The notes under the pieces were generated by a model. The model made no database searches and was not told the origin of the DNA. It was given only the letters and a program-made list of their open reading frames with translations. Source: JADLEX01 sp964586775 (GTDB lineage: Bacteria; Lernaellota; Lernaellaia; JACKCT01). Taken from it: DNA of 21,914 nt. Positions 5,974-13,408 of this stretch are shown piece by piece. The stretch spans positions 1 through 21,914 of the forward strand of contig CAZPJD010000104.1 in NCBI GenBank assembly GCA_964586775.1. Reading direction: 5' to 3'. Position 1 is the first letter of the stretch. Every line of letters starts with the position of its first letter. Made by a program: the position numbers and the translations under genes.

Positions 5974-7588
5974 GGCTCGCGCGCTTGGCCGACGTGATCG
6001 CGGGGTTCTTCTTCAGCTCGGCGATGACCTCGTCGGGCACCGGCTCGTCGGTGGTCACGATGGTGAGCGCGGTCTTGTCGGCCACGCTGCGTCCGAGGCG
6101 CATGTTGCCGATGTTGATCTTGGCGTTGCCCAGCACCGTCCCGACCCAACCCACCACGCCGGGCACATCGTTGTTGCGCATGACGAGCATGTGGCCTTCG
6201 AGCTCGATGTTCAGCACCTTCTGGTCGTACTTGACGAGGCGGATGTCGGAGAGGCCGAAGATCGTGCCCGTCAGGGCGCGGCTCTCGCCCGTGGGGTAGG
6301 TGAGCACGACGGTCAGGTACTGGTGGTAGTCCTCGACGGCGGGCGAGCGCGACTCGCGCGGCTCGATGCCGTGTACCGTTTTCGCCACGTGTTCGGCGTT
6401 GACGAAGTTGACCTCGGTGTCGTGCCAGCACGAGAGCAGGCCCTTGAGGATCGCGATCTTGAGCGTCTTGAGCGGCTCGGCCGCGAAGCGCGTGAGCTCG
6501 CCGCCGTAAATGATCTCCAGGCCCTTGGGCGTGACGCGCCCGACCGTGAGCTGCCCGTGCAGGCGCCCGATTTTTTCGGCGAGCGTCAGGAAGGGCCCGA
6601 GTTCCTTGAGCAGTTCCTGCGACACCGACGGCACGTTCACCGAGTTGGCGACCACGCCGCGCGTGAGGTAGTCGATCATCTGCTCGGCGATGGCGACGGC
6701 GACGTTTTCCTGCGCCTCGTCGGTGCTCGCGCCCAGGTGCGGCGTCACCACCACGTTGTCGAGCGCGAAGAGCGGGCTGTCGGTGCACGGCTCGGTCGCG
6801 AAGACGTCGAGCGCCGCGCCCGCCACGTGGCCCGACACCAGCGCGTCGTGCAGGTCCTTTTCGTTGACGATGCCGCCGCGCGCGCAGTTGATGATGCGCA
6901 CGCCCTTTTTCATCTTGGCGATCGTCTCGGCGCGAACGAGGTTTTCGGTCTCGCGCGATTTGGGCACGTGGATCGTGATGAAGTCGGCGCGCGCGAACAG
7001 GTCGTCGAGCTCGACCTTGTCCACGCCCAGCTCGCGGGCGTGCTCGGCGGTGACGAAGGGGTCGTAGGCGATGACGCGCATCTTGAGGCCGACGGCGCGG
7101 CCCGCCACCACGCGGCCGATCTGGCCGAGGCCGATGACGCCGAGCACCTTATTGAACAGCTCCGTACCCTGGAACTTGTTCTTTTCCCACTTGCCGCCCT
7201 TGAGCGTCGCGGTGGCGGCGGGGATCTTGCGCGCGAGCGACATCATCATCGCCAGCGCGTGCTCCGCCGTGGTGACCGTGTTGCCGCCGGGGGTATTCAT
7301 CACGCAGATGCCGCGCTTGGTCGCGCCGACGAGGTCCACGTTGTCGACGCCGGTGCCCGCTCGGCCCACCACGCGCAGATTCGTCGCGGCCGACATCAGG
7401 TCCTCGTTCACCTTCGTCGCCGAACGCACCGCGAGGCCGTGGTACTGGCCGATGATCGCCTTCTGCTCCTCGGGTTTGAGACCGGGTTTGTAGTCGACCT
7501 CGATGCCCGGCGCGCGCCGGAAGACCTCGAGGCCGGTTTCGCTGAACGAATCGCTGACGAGCACCTTGAACGTCTCGGTCCCGGACAT
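5969..7588 (-). CDS. serA: D-3-phosphoglycerate dehydrogenase
   Basis: The 539-residue enzyme oxidises 3-phosphoglycerate to 3-phosphohydroxypyruvate, the first committed step of serine synthesis. It is the long SerA form: catalytic/NAD-binding domains (1-315), an intervening allosteric substrate-binding domain (about 320-455) and a C-terminal ACT domain (about 462-539, HMLVMRNNDVPGVVGWVGT) expected to sense serine. The NAD motif GLGQIG is at 153-158. The catalytic Arg237 (NCARGGIVNE), Glu266 and His284 (VTPHLGAST) are all present. The ATG at 7588 is chosen because residues from SGTETFKVLVSDS match family N-termini and a well-placed promoter lies about 80 bases upstream; the in-frame ATG at 7651 is too near that promoter's -10 element. 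The gene is divergent from the PHP lipoprotein gene. Confidence 0.95.
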   Translation of the reverse strand: MSGTETFKVLVSDSFSETGLEVFRRAPGIEVDYKPGLKPEEQKAIIGQYHGLAVRSATKVNEDLMSAATNLRVVGRAGTGVDNVDLVGATKRGICVMNTPGGNTVTTAEHALAMMMSLARKIPAATATLKGGKWEKNKFQGTELFNKVLGVIGLGQIGRVVAGRAVGLKMRVIAYDPFVTAEHARELGVDKVELDDLFARADFITIHVPKSRETENLVRAETIAKMKKGVRIINCARGGIVNEKDLHDALVSGHVAGAALDVFATEPCTDSPLFALDNVVVTPHLGASTDEAQENVAVAIAEQMIDYLTRGVVANSVNVPSVSQELLKELGPFLTLAEKIGRLHGQLTVGRVTPKGLEIIYGGELTRFAAEPLKTLKIAILKGLLSCWHDTEVNFVNAEHVAKTVHGIEPRESRSPAVEDYHQYLTVVLTYPTGESRALTGTIFGLSDIRLVKYDQKVLNIELEGHMLVMRNNDVPGVVGWVGTVLGNAKINIGNMRLGRSVADKTALTIVTTDEPVPDEVIAELKKNPAITSAKRASL

Positions 7589-7664
7589 GTCAAACCCCAA
7601 AACCACGGCGCGACGCGCGGCGCCGGAACGGAAAAACCCGATTCGACCCATGAACAGGCCGCGA

Positions 7665-7693
7665 AAATTAAGCGGGTTGGCGCGACGCGTCAA
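7665..7693 (-). promoter_or_regulatory. Sigma70-type promoter for serA
   Basis: On the minus strand TTGACG (7693-7688) and TAATTT (7670-7665) are separated by exactly 17 bases. The predicted start point near 7658 gives a leader of about 70 bases before the serA ATG. This is the best promoter match in the 243-base gap 7589-7831, which otherwise holds no gene. Confidence 0.5.
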
Positions 7694-7831
7694 GTCGGCG
7701 GGGCAGAGTCGAGCGGGATCGGCTTGACAGCCTCGGGCGGTGTGCGTCACGGTCGAACTCGTTACTTAACGGTCGCGGGGACGAACGCACTCGAACAGCG
7801 CGCATTCGCCTCGTTTCATGCGGGTTGTGAC

Positions 7832-9406
7832 ATGCAGGTGGAAGTTTCTTGCACGGGTTCTTTCACATTTTTCGGTCCGATTCGGACGCGATGGGCGCTG
7901 GCGATACTGACCTGCGTGCTCGCCGCGTTCGCGGGGTGCGCCGGGGACGATGACGATTCGTCGGACTCCGGTGCGTCAGGCGACGATGAAACTGGCGACG
8001 ACGATGTGTCCGACGACGATGTCTCCGACGATGACGTGTCGGACGACGACGCGGCCGATGACGACGCCGACGACGATACCGTCGACGACGATACTTCGGA
8101 CGACGACACCGAGCCCTACCCTTCGGACTACTGCGCGTACTTTCTGACGGGCGAGGTGGATCTCGACGGCACGGACGCGGACGGCGACGGCGTGCCCAAC
8201 GGCTGGGACCACTGCCCGAACAATCCGGCGGACAGTCTCGACAGCGACCGCGACGGCATCGGCAACGCATCGGACCCCGATATCGACGGCGACGGCACGC
8301 CGAACGACGAGGATGCCGATCGCGACGGCGACGGCGCGGACGACGCGGTCGAGGACGCGGCGGGCACCGATCCCGCGGATCCCTCGTCGGTCCCCGATCT
8401 GCCGCGCTTCGACCTCGACCTCGGCGTTTGGAATCCCGAGCCCGGCTGGTACCTGGGCGATCTGCACATCCATACGGAATACAGCCACGACAGCGTCGCG
8501 CGACTCGCGTGGCAGATCGGCGCGGCGCGCAAGGCCGGGCTCCAGTATCTCGCCATCACCGACCACGACGTATTCGAAGCGCCCTTCGATCCCGCGTGGG
8601 ATCAGGACGGCCTGCTGCTGATTCCCGGCATCGAGTGGGGCGGAGCGGGCGGACACGCCAACATGTGGGGCATCCGCACCTTGCAGGACGCGGCGTCCAA
8701 CGCGCCGGACGACATCCGCCGTTCGTGGCGTCAGGCCCGGCTTCAGGGCGGCGTGCAGTCGCTCAACCACTACGGCAGCGATCAGGCGGATTGGGACGCG
8801 CTCTTCGCCCTCGCGCCCGATCTGTTCGACGAGCTGGACACGATCGAGATCTGGAACATCTTTTGGACGTTCAACGAGTCCACGAACGAGCCCTCGGTCG
8901 CGCTGTGGGAAGACCTGTTGACGCAGGGCTACCGCATCGGCGCGGTGGGCGGCGGCGACGTGCATTACGGCCCGGCGTTTCACATCTCGCCGGTCACGGC
9001 GGTGTACGCGAACTCGCTGTCGGTGCCCGGCATTCTCGACGGCATCCGCCGCGGGCGCACCTACATCACGCAGGCCGATCTGCTGACCTTCGACGGACGG
9101 CCCGAGCTCGAATTCCGCGCCGACGGCGATGGCGACGGCGTCTTCGAGGCGATGCTGGGCGACGAGATTCCCCCCGGCGACATCGCGCTGCAAATCGACA
9201 TCAAAAAGGCCAAGGGACCGGTGGTGGTGATCCGAAACGGCGAGGAAATCGCGCGCTTCCCCGATCACGCCTACGACGCCGACGTGTACTACACGCTGGA
9301 AGACGACGCCCCCGCCGGCGCGTGGTATCGCGTCGAGATGCGCGAGAGCGGGCTGCCGTGGTCGATGATGCGGCTGATGTCGTCGGCGATCTACGTCGGG
9401 GAGTGA
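7832..9406 (+). CDS. Putative lipoprotein with Asp-rich linker, Ca-binding-type repeats and PHP metallohydrolase domain (CehA/McbA-like)
   Basis: The 524-residue product begins with a lipoprotein-type signal (RTRWALAILTCVLAAFAGC, likely lipidated Cys36; lipobox FAGC is slightly atypical). Residues 39-93 are almost pure Asp with Ser/Val/Thr/Ala, including tandem DDDVS units. Residues 109-185 contain DxDxDGxxx repeats of the thrombospondin type 3/dockerin-like calcium-binding style. The C-terminal half (204-524) is a PHP domain: HIH (212-214), TDHD (243-246), Glu268, His275, His313 and GGDVH (374-378) form a complete di- or trinuclear metal site. Relatives in the CehA/McbA group include hydrolases of esters or phosphoesters, but the substrate here is unknown. 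ATG 7832 is the start that gives a proper signal; the long open frame upstream is antisense to serA. Expected location: membrane-anchored, periplasmic or surface-exposed. Confidence 0.88.
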   Translation: MQVEVSCTGSFTFFGPIRTRWALAILTCVLAAFAGCAGDDDDSSDSGASGDDETGDDDVSDDDVSDDDVSDDDAADDDADDDTVDDDTSDDDTEPYPSDYCAYFLTGEVDLDGTDADGDGVPNGWDHCPNNPADSLDSDRDGIGNASDPDIDGDGTPNDEDADRDGDGADDAVEDAAGTDPADPSSVPDLPRFDLDLGVWNPEPGWYLGDLHIHTEYSHDSVARLAWQIGAARKAGLQYLAITDHDVFEAPFDPAWDQDGLLLIPGIEWGGAGGHANMWGIRTLQDAASNAPDDIRRSWRQARLQGGVQSLNHYGSDQADWDALFALAPDLFDELDTIEIWNIFWTFNESTNEPSVALWEDLLTQGYRIGAVGGGDVHYGPAFHISPVTAVYANSLSVPGILDGIRRGRTYITQADLLTFDGRPELEFRADGDGDGVFEAMLGDEIPPGDIALQIDIKKAKGPVVVIRNGEEIARFPDHAYDADVYYTLEDDAPAGAWYRVEMRESGLPWSMMRLMSSAIYVGE

Positions 9407-9456
9407 GCCAAGCGACTCTCGGGGTGCAATAGAATTCAATCGCACAGAATCTGGTC

Positions 9457-9485
9457 TTGTGTTGTGCGAGTAGTCCGCACATAAT
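9457..9485 (+). promoter_or_regulatory. Promoter of the vapBC operon
   Basis: TTGTGT (9457-9462) and CATAAT (9480-9485) are separated by 17 bases and end 29 bases before the vapB ATG. The segment is more AT-rich than its surroundings. Confidence 0.45.
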
Positions 9486-9503
9486 AGTTCTGTGAACCGG
9501 TTC
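9463..9503. promoter_or_regulatory. Candidate VapB/VapC operator palindromes
   Basis: TGTGCG (9463-9468) and CGCACA (9476-9481) form an inverted repeat between and overlapping the promoter elements. A further CGCACA lies upstream at 9441-9446. The perfect 10-base palindrome GAACCGGTTC (9494-9503) lies just after the -10 element. VapBC operons are usually autorepressed by the toxin-antitoxin complex binding such palindromes at the promoter. Which one is the real site is inference. Confidence 0.4.
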
Positions 9504-9514
9504 TGGAGGTCGTC

Positions 9515-9739
9515 ATGCGAACCACGGTCACTCTGGATGAGGCATTGGTTCGGGAAATTATGAAGGTCACCTCCGCGAAGACGAAAACGGCTGCCGTTAC
9601 GGCCGCGTTGCGGGAGCACGCACGGCGCAGCCGGATCGACAAGCTCCGTTCGTTGCTCGGAAAGGTCGACATCGACGCGAAAAGCCTGAAAGACCTCCGC
9701 GATGCGGAATTGCGCGAAGCGAAGCAGGATCTTGGATAA
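9515..9739 (+). CDS. vapB: VapB-type antitoxin
   Basis: The 74-residue protein starts MRTTVTLDEALVREIMKVT, a ribbon-helix-helix DNA-binding beginning followed by two helices (KTAAVTAALREHARR). A charged C-terminal tail (LLGKVDIDAKSLKDLRDAEL) is the usual toxin-neutralising part. This matches the VapB/DUF2191 antitoxin family. GGAGG at 9505-9509 precedes the ATG at good spacing. The stop overlaps the next gene's start, and the partner encodes a PIN nuclease, so the pair is a type II toxin-antitoxin module. It should bind and neutralise VapC and repress its own promoter. Codon choice (GTT, TTG, CGG) is less GC-biased than in neighbouring genes, which suggests horizontal arrival. Confidence 0.9.
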   Translation: MRTTVTLDEALVREIMKVTSAKTKTAAVTAALREHARRSRIDKLRSLLGKVDIDAKSLKDLRDAELREAKQDLG

Positions 9740-10133
9740 GGTCTTGATCGACACATCCGCGTGGATCGCGGCGTTGCGAGGCGATGATCCCGTCGTTCAG
9801 CAAGAGGTGGATCGCCTATTGGAGACGGATCGGGCTCTGCTTTGCGGTGTCGTGGAAATGGAACTTCTCCACGGCATGCGACCACGGGAGGGCGACAGAC
9901 TCCTTCCGCTTCTTGGCGCGCTCCCGTTCTTGGAAATCGGCCGAACGGACTACCAAGCGGCTGGGCGATTGCTGAACGAGTCGCGGTCCCGTGGGAGAGC
10001 CGTACCGGCGACCGACGCACTCATCGCGGCACTCTGCATTCGACATCGGATTGCGTTGCTCACGCTCGACAAGCACTTCGACGACATGCCGAGTGTTCGG
10101 CGACACGCGGTGCCGGAGAAGGCTCGAAAGTAA
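9732..10133 (+). CDS. vapC: VapC-type PIN-domain ribonuclease toxin
   Basis: The 133-residue protein is a PIN-domain endoribonuclease. Acidic metal-binding residues are visible: Asp7 in VLIDTSAWI, Glu42/Glu44 in VVEMELLHG, Asp95 in ATDALIAA, and Asp113 with Asp117 in LLTLDKHFDDM. VapC toxins cut specific tRNAs or rRNA when the antitoxin is lost. The start is taken as TTG at 9732, which yields the family-typical M(D)KVLIDTSAW beginning and overlaps vapB by 8 bases. The ATG at 9702 would add a basic extension buried in vapB, and TTG 9744 would remove the first strand. Translation is probably coupled to vapB. The gene is intact and convergent with the acylase gene, 12 bases away. Confidence 0.9.
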   Translation: MDKVLIDTSAWIAALRGDDPVVQQEVDRLLETDRALLCGVVEMELLHGMRPREGDRLLPLLGALPFLEIGRTDYQAAGRLLNESRSRGRAVPATDALIAALCIRHRIALLTLDKHFDDMPSVRRHAVPEKARK

Positions 10134-10145
10134 AGCCCCCCGCGC

Positions 10146-12572
10146 TCACTTCCCCGGTTCGAGGCGGATGCGCGCGGCCATCGTCGCCTCCGCCAGATCC
10201 TTGGCGTCGTAGAGCAACTGATAGTCCTGCACCTCGTACCACGCGTCGAACATATTGGCGTAGGCGGGGTGGTTCGCGTTTTCGGACTGCCCGCCGGGGA
10301 ACGACACCCGCGCCGCGCCGGGGTCGCCCATGTCGATCAGAAAACGCAGCGCCGAATAATACTGCGTGTCGTAGGTCATGCCGGGCCGGTAGCCGCCCGC
10401 GTTGACCGTCTGCGCGTCGCCGGGATAGGGCAGCGTCTCCATCCGGTATTTCTTGCCGACGAAGGGCGCCTTCGAGAGCGGATGCTTGAGGTAAAGCTGG
10501 TGAAGGTCGCCCCACGTGGCCTTGGCGAGGGTCTTTGGGAATTTTTCGGCGAGCTCCGCCTTGGCCGCGCGCATCGAGGCGCGGATGAACTCGGCCCGCT
10601 CGGCGCCGTTCGACCACAGGCCCGTGCGTTCGCGGGGGATCGCCTCGACCGTCTGCTGATTGAACTGCACGCTCGATAAAAACGCCTCGCGCGACGCGGG
10701 CGAGAGATCGTGGATCGCGTGGAGTACGAAGTTCGAGACGAACACCTGATAGTAGAGCCCGCCGTGCGAACCGATCGAGAGCTGCTGGTTCCACGAACGC
10801 AGTTCGTCGACATACGCGGCGAGATCGGCGTCGCCGTTGCCCGCCGCGATGACGATGGGCAGGATCAGCGCGGCCTGGCGCGTCTTCACGTCGGCCTGCT
10901 GCGCGCGCAGATCGTCGATGCCGTGCTTCGGGTTCGCGTCGAGCAGCTCCGTGATGCGTTCGACGCGGTGCGACGACGCGTAGGAGTGCGAGATGGCGTC
11001 GGCGTAAGGCGAATCGGGCCGGTGGTTGGCGGTGGCGATGAAGCCGCGCTCGGGGTTGATGGCGCCCGCGCGTTCGTGGAAACCGACGAAGCCGTCCCAG
11101 AGTTGGCCGGGGTCGGTGCCGTCTTTCGGCATGAAGCCCGTGAAGCCGACGCGGCGCGGGTAATCGCCCGTGACGAACCAGCCGATGTTGCCGCGCGAAT
11201 CCGCCGAGACGAGGTTGAGCGTGACGAGGCCGATGCGCTTCGCCGCCGCCTCGACCTCGTAGACCGAGCGCGCGGTCATGAGGTCGAACGACGCCTCGAA
11301 GGACTGCCCCGAGAACCACGCGGCCCAGCGCACCGAGATCGCCGTGCGCGTACCGGAGTCCACCTTGGAGATGATCGGACCGAAGTCGGTGGTGTAGAAC
11401 GACTTGGGGAATTTGCGCTTCTTGCCCGACACCGCGAAGCTCGTGTCGCCCAGCGGACGCCACTCGTCGCCGACGCGGTAGGTGAGCGCGGCGGGGTCGA
11501 TCTCCTCGACGGCGAGGTCCATGTTGTCGCCCTTCACCATCGTCATGCCCCATGCCGCGTGGCCGTTGTGACCGATGATGACGTTGGGCACACCGGGGAT
11601 GAACGCGCCGGCCACGTCGTAGCCCGGCGAGCGGATGTGCCCGAGCCACCAGTAGCCCGGCATCATGCGGCCCAGGTGCGGATCGTTGGCGAGCAGCGCG
11701 TGCCCCGTGCGGCTTCGTGACGGCGACACGACCCAGTTGTTGCTGCCGGCGCTGTCGGGCGAAACGTGCAGCTCGCCCTGGATGAAGAGGCGGAACATCT
11801 CGTAACCGGGGATGAATTCCAGATCGTGCAGCCGGGGCGCGAGGCGCTCCAGATACGCGTAGTCCTTCGGATCGAGGTCATAGTCGGGCGCGAGCAGCGT
11901 GAGGATCTTCTCGACGGGCACGCCGTCGCGCAGCATGAACAGCGCCGCCGTCTCTTCGTCGATGTTCTTCGAGAGCGTGAACGCCATCATCGCCATGATC
12001 GCGCCCGAGTCGTCCGGCGACCACGGGCGAAAGTCGCGGCCCATGCCCAGCGGCAGCGAGTAGGGCATGGACAGCTCTTTTTCGTGCGTGCTCACGAAGG
12101 CGTTGACGCCGTCGGCGAAGCTCTGCACCAGCGCGCGGCGCTCCGCGGAGAGGCTCTCGATCAGCCGCTGGCCGGTGCCCTCGAAGTCGAGCAGCTTCAT
12201 GAACGCGCCGACCTCGCGAAAGTCGATCTTCTCGCCCTTGCCGAACTGTTTGACGCGCACCTTGAGCTTGGCGATGCGCGCCGCGTCGCCGCGCGCGAGG
12301 TGGCGCAAAAGGTCCATTTGGAAAAGGCGCTGGCTGGCCATGGCGTAGCCGATGCCGTAGTAGGCGTCCCGGTCGGTCGCGGCCTGCACGTGCGGGAAAT
12401 AGAGGTGGTCGAAGTCGATCGCGACGTCGTCCGAGATGCCGGGCACGTCGAAGCTGTCCGACTCGCCGGGGACGGGAAACCCGAGCCCGATCCACGCCTT
12501 CCCGCACGACACTGTAATCATCATCACAAAAATAACGACAATCGCCGTGCGCCGGAATGTCTGCTTCGCCAT
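10146..12572 (-). CDS. Penicillin/acyl-homoserine-lactone acylase family protein (putative lipoprotein)
   Basis: The 808-residue product is an Ntn-hydrolase of the penicillin amidase family, made as a precursor that self-cleaves before its nucleophile. The hallmark GSNNW occurs at 276-280, so Ser277 should become the N-terminal catalytic serine after removal of a spacer; NDPHLG (296-301) is also typical. The alpha-chain region (about 40-250) precedes it. The N-terminus MAKQTFRRTAIVVIFVMM followed by ITVSC (Cys23) looks like a lipoprotein or Sec signal, so the enzyme acts in the periplasm or on a membrane face. The ATG at 12572 has a GAGGGA site upstream. Members hydrolyse amide bonds in beta-lactams, acyl-homoserine lactones or cyclic lipopeptides; the substrate here is not predictable. 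The gene is divergent from the TetR-efflux operon. Confidence 0.92.
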   Translation of the reverse strand: MAKQTFRRTAIVVIFVMMITVSCGKAWIGLGFPVPGESDSFDVPGISDDVAIDFDHLYFPHVQAATDRDAYYGIGYAMASQRLFQMDLLRHLARGDAARIAKLKVRVKQFGKGEKIDFREVGAFMKLLDFEGTGQRLIESLSAERRALVQSFADGVNAFVSTHEKELSMPYSLPLGMGRDFRPWSPDDSGAIMAMMAFTLSKNIDEETAALFMLRDGVPVEKILTLLAPDYDLDPKDYAYLERLAPRLHDLEFIPGYEMFRLFIQGELHVSPDSAGSNNWVVSPSRSRTGHALLANDPHLGRMMPGYWWLGHIRSPGYDVAGAFIPGVPNVIIGHNGHAAWGMTMVKGDNMDLAVEEIDPAALTYRVGDEWRPLGDTSFAVSGKKRKFPKSFYTTDFGPIISKVDSGTRTAISVRWAAWFSGQSFEASFDLMTARSVYEVEAAAKRIGLVTLNLVSADSRGNIGWFVTGDYPRRVGFTGFMPKDGTDPGQLWDGFVGFHERAGAINPERGFIATANHRPDSPYADAISHSYASSHRVERITELLDANPKHGIDDLRAQQADVKTRQAALILPIVIAAGNGDADLAAYVDELRSWNQQLSIGSHGGLYYQVFVSNFVLHAIHDLSPASREAFLSSVQFNQQTVEAIPRERTGLWSNGAERAEFIRASMRAAKAELAEKFPKTLAKATWGDLHQLYLKHPLSKAPFVGKKYRMETLPYPGDAQTVNAGGYRPGMTYDTQYYSALRFLIDMGDPGAARVSFPGGQSENANHPAYANMFDAWYEVQDYQLLYDAKDLAEATMAARIRLEPGK

Positions 12573-12606
12573 TCGTTCCCTCACCAAAAAGCCGTTGCGG
12601 CGCGCG

Positions 12607-12635
12607 ACATTAGCCCGTTTTGACCGCGCGATAAA
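12607..12635 (-). promoter_or_regulatory. Possible promoter of the acylase gene
   Basis: On the minus strand TTTATC (12635-12630) and TAATGT (12612-12607) lie 17 bases apart, 35 bases before the ATG. The -35 element is poor, so this is tentative. Confidence 0.25.
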
Positions 12636-12688
12636 GCGTCGTGAGGACGGGGCACGCGGCGCCCGGACTCGCGCCGACGATTTTTCTC

Positions 12689-12717
12689 TTGACGCTGGGT
12701 TTCGCTTTTGGTACAAA
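12689..12717 (+). promoter_or_regulatory. Sigma70-type promoter of the TetR-efflux operon
   Basis: TTGACG (12689-12694) and TACAAA (12712-12717) are separated by exactly 17 bases, with a start point expected near 12724, about 35 bases before the GTG of the regulator gene. It is one of the best promoter matches in the window. Confidence 0.6.
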
Positions 12718-12747
12718 GGAAACGAAATTCACGTTTTTCGTTTCCTT
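12716..12747. promoter_or_regulatory. Perfect 12-bp inverted repeat, likely TetR operator
   Basis: AAGGAAACGAAA (12716-12727) and TTTCGTTTCCTT (12736-12747) are exact reverse complements around the 8-base centre TTCACGTT. The element begins inside the -10 box and covers the predicted transcription start, so a bound dimer would block the promoter. TetR-family proteins commonly bind palindromes in their own promoter. As RNA it would also form a strong hairpin just ahead of the ribosome site. Confidence 0.65.
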
Positions 12748-12757
12748 CGGAGGAGCC

Positions 12758-13408
12758 GTGATAGAAACCCCGCAGATCATCGAACGACTCGCCCCCTATA
12801 TGGCCGCGTCGCCCGACAAGGTCCGAGATCGCATCATCGCCGGGGCCAAGGCGCGGTTTCTGGCCGACGGATTCGCCCGCGTGCCCGTCGAGGACCTGTG
12901 CCACCAACTGAAAATCTCGAAAAAGACGTTCTACAAACACTTTCGCGACAAATCGGACCTCGTCCACGCGATCGTGGCCGACAACTTCCGCGAGATCGTC
13001 CCTCGCGTGGTCGGCGTGCTCACCTCGGGCGACCCGCCCCAGGCGCGTCTGCACGGCATGATGGACACGGTCCTGAACGTCGTGGCCAAGCGCATCTCCA
13101 CGGTCTTCGTCGCCGATATGCAGGCGCTGATTCCCGAGCTGTGGAACGAGATCGACGACTTCCGCAAGGCCTACGTCATCCCCAACATGCTGAGGATCTT
13201 CGCCGACGGACAGGCCGAGGGCGTCTTCCGCACCGACATCGACGCGCGCGTGTGGTCGCGAATCCTCTTCCTCGTCATCACGCGCGTCGCCGATCCGAAG
13301 ATCCTCTACGAAAACGAGATCTCCTTCGAATCGCTCATCTCCACGCTCTTTACGGTCGTGCGTTACGGCATCGAAATCCGTCCTCAAGTCCCGGAGGTGG
13401 CGCCATGA
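12758..13408 (+). CDS. TetR/AcrR-family transcriptional regulator
   Basis: The 216-residue protein has a TetR N-terminal DNA-binding domain: helices from DKVRDRIIAGAKARFLADGF, then VPVEDLCHQLKISKKTFYKHFRDKSDLVHAIV (about 42-73), with the KKTFYKHFRDK recognition-helix region typical of the family. The C-terminal ligand-binding part (about 80-216) is helical and divergent, so the inducer is not predictable. GTG 12758 is chosen because GGAGGAG lies immediately upstream (12749-12755), though spacing is short; the ATG at 12800 would remove part of helix 1. Its stop overlaps the next ATG (ATGA, 13405-13408), so it heads the efflux operon. It most likely represses its own promoter through the inverted repeat at 12716-12747, comparable to CecR next to ybhGFSR in E. 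coli. Confidence 0.9.
   Translation: MIETPQIIERLAPYMAASPDKVRDRIIAGAKARFLADGFARVPVEDLCHQLKISKKTFYKHFRDKSDLVHAIVADNFREIVPRVVGVLTSGDPPQARLHGMMDTVLNVVAKRISTVFVADMQALIPELWNEIDDFRKAYVIPNMLRIFADGQAEGVFRTDIDARVWSRILFLVITRVADPKILYENEISFESLISTLFTVVRYGIEIRPQVPEVAP

Noticed and set aside
7724..7752. TTGACA at 7724-7729 as promoter for the PHP lipoprotein
   Set aside because: The -35 is perfect, but at 17 bases the partner is TCACGG, which is not a credible -10; another sigma factor may be used.
5327..7831. Very long plus-strand open frame leading into the PHP lipoprotein
   Set aside because: It is antisense to the ArsA-like and serA genes, has the His/Arg/Asp-rich composition of a shadow frame, and the lipoprotein signal begins only at 7832.
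7990..8110. Repeat tract as a CRISPR-like or satellite array
   Set aside because: Repeats are in-frame Asp codons within a lipoprotein, with no spacers of constant length.
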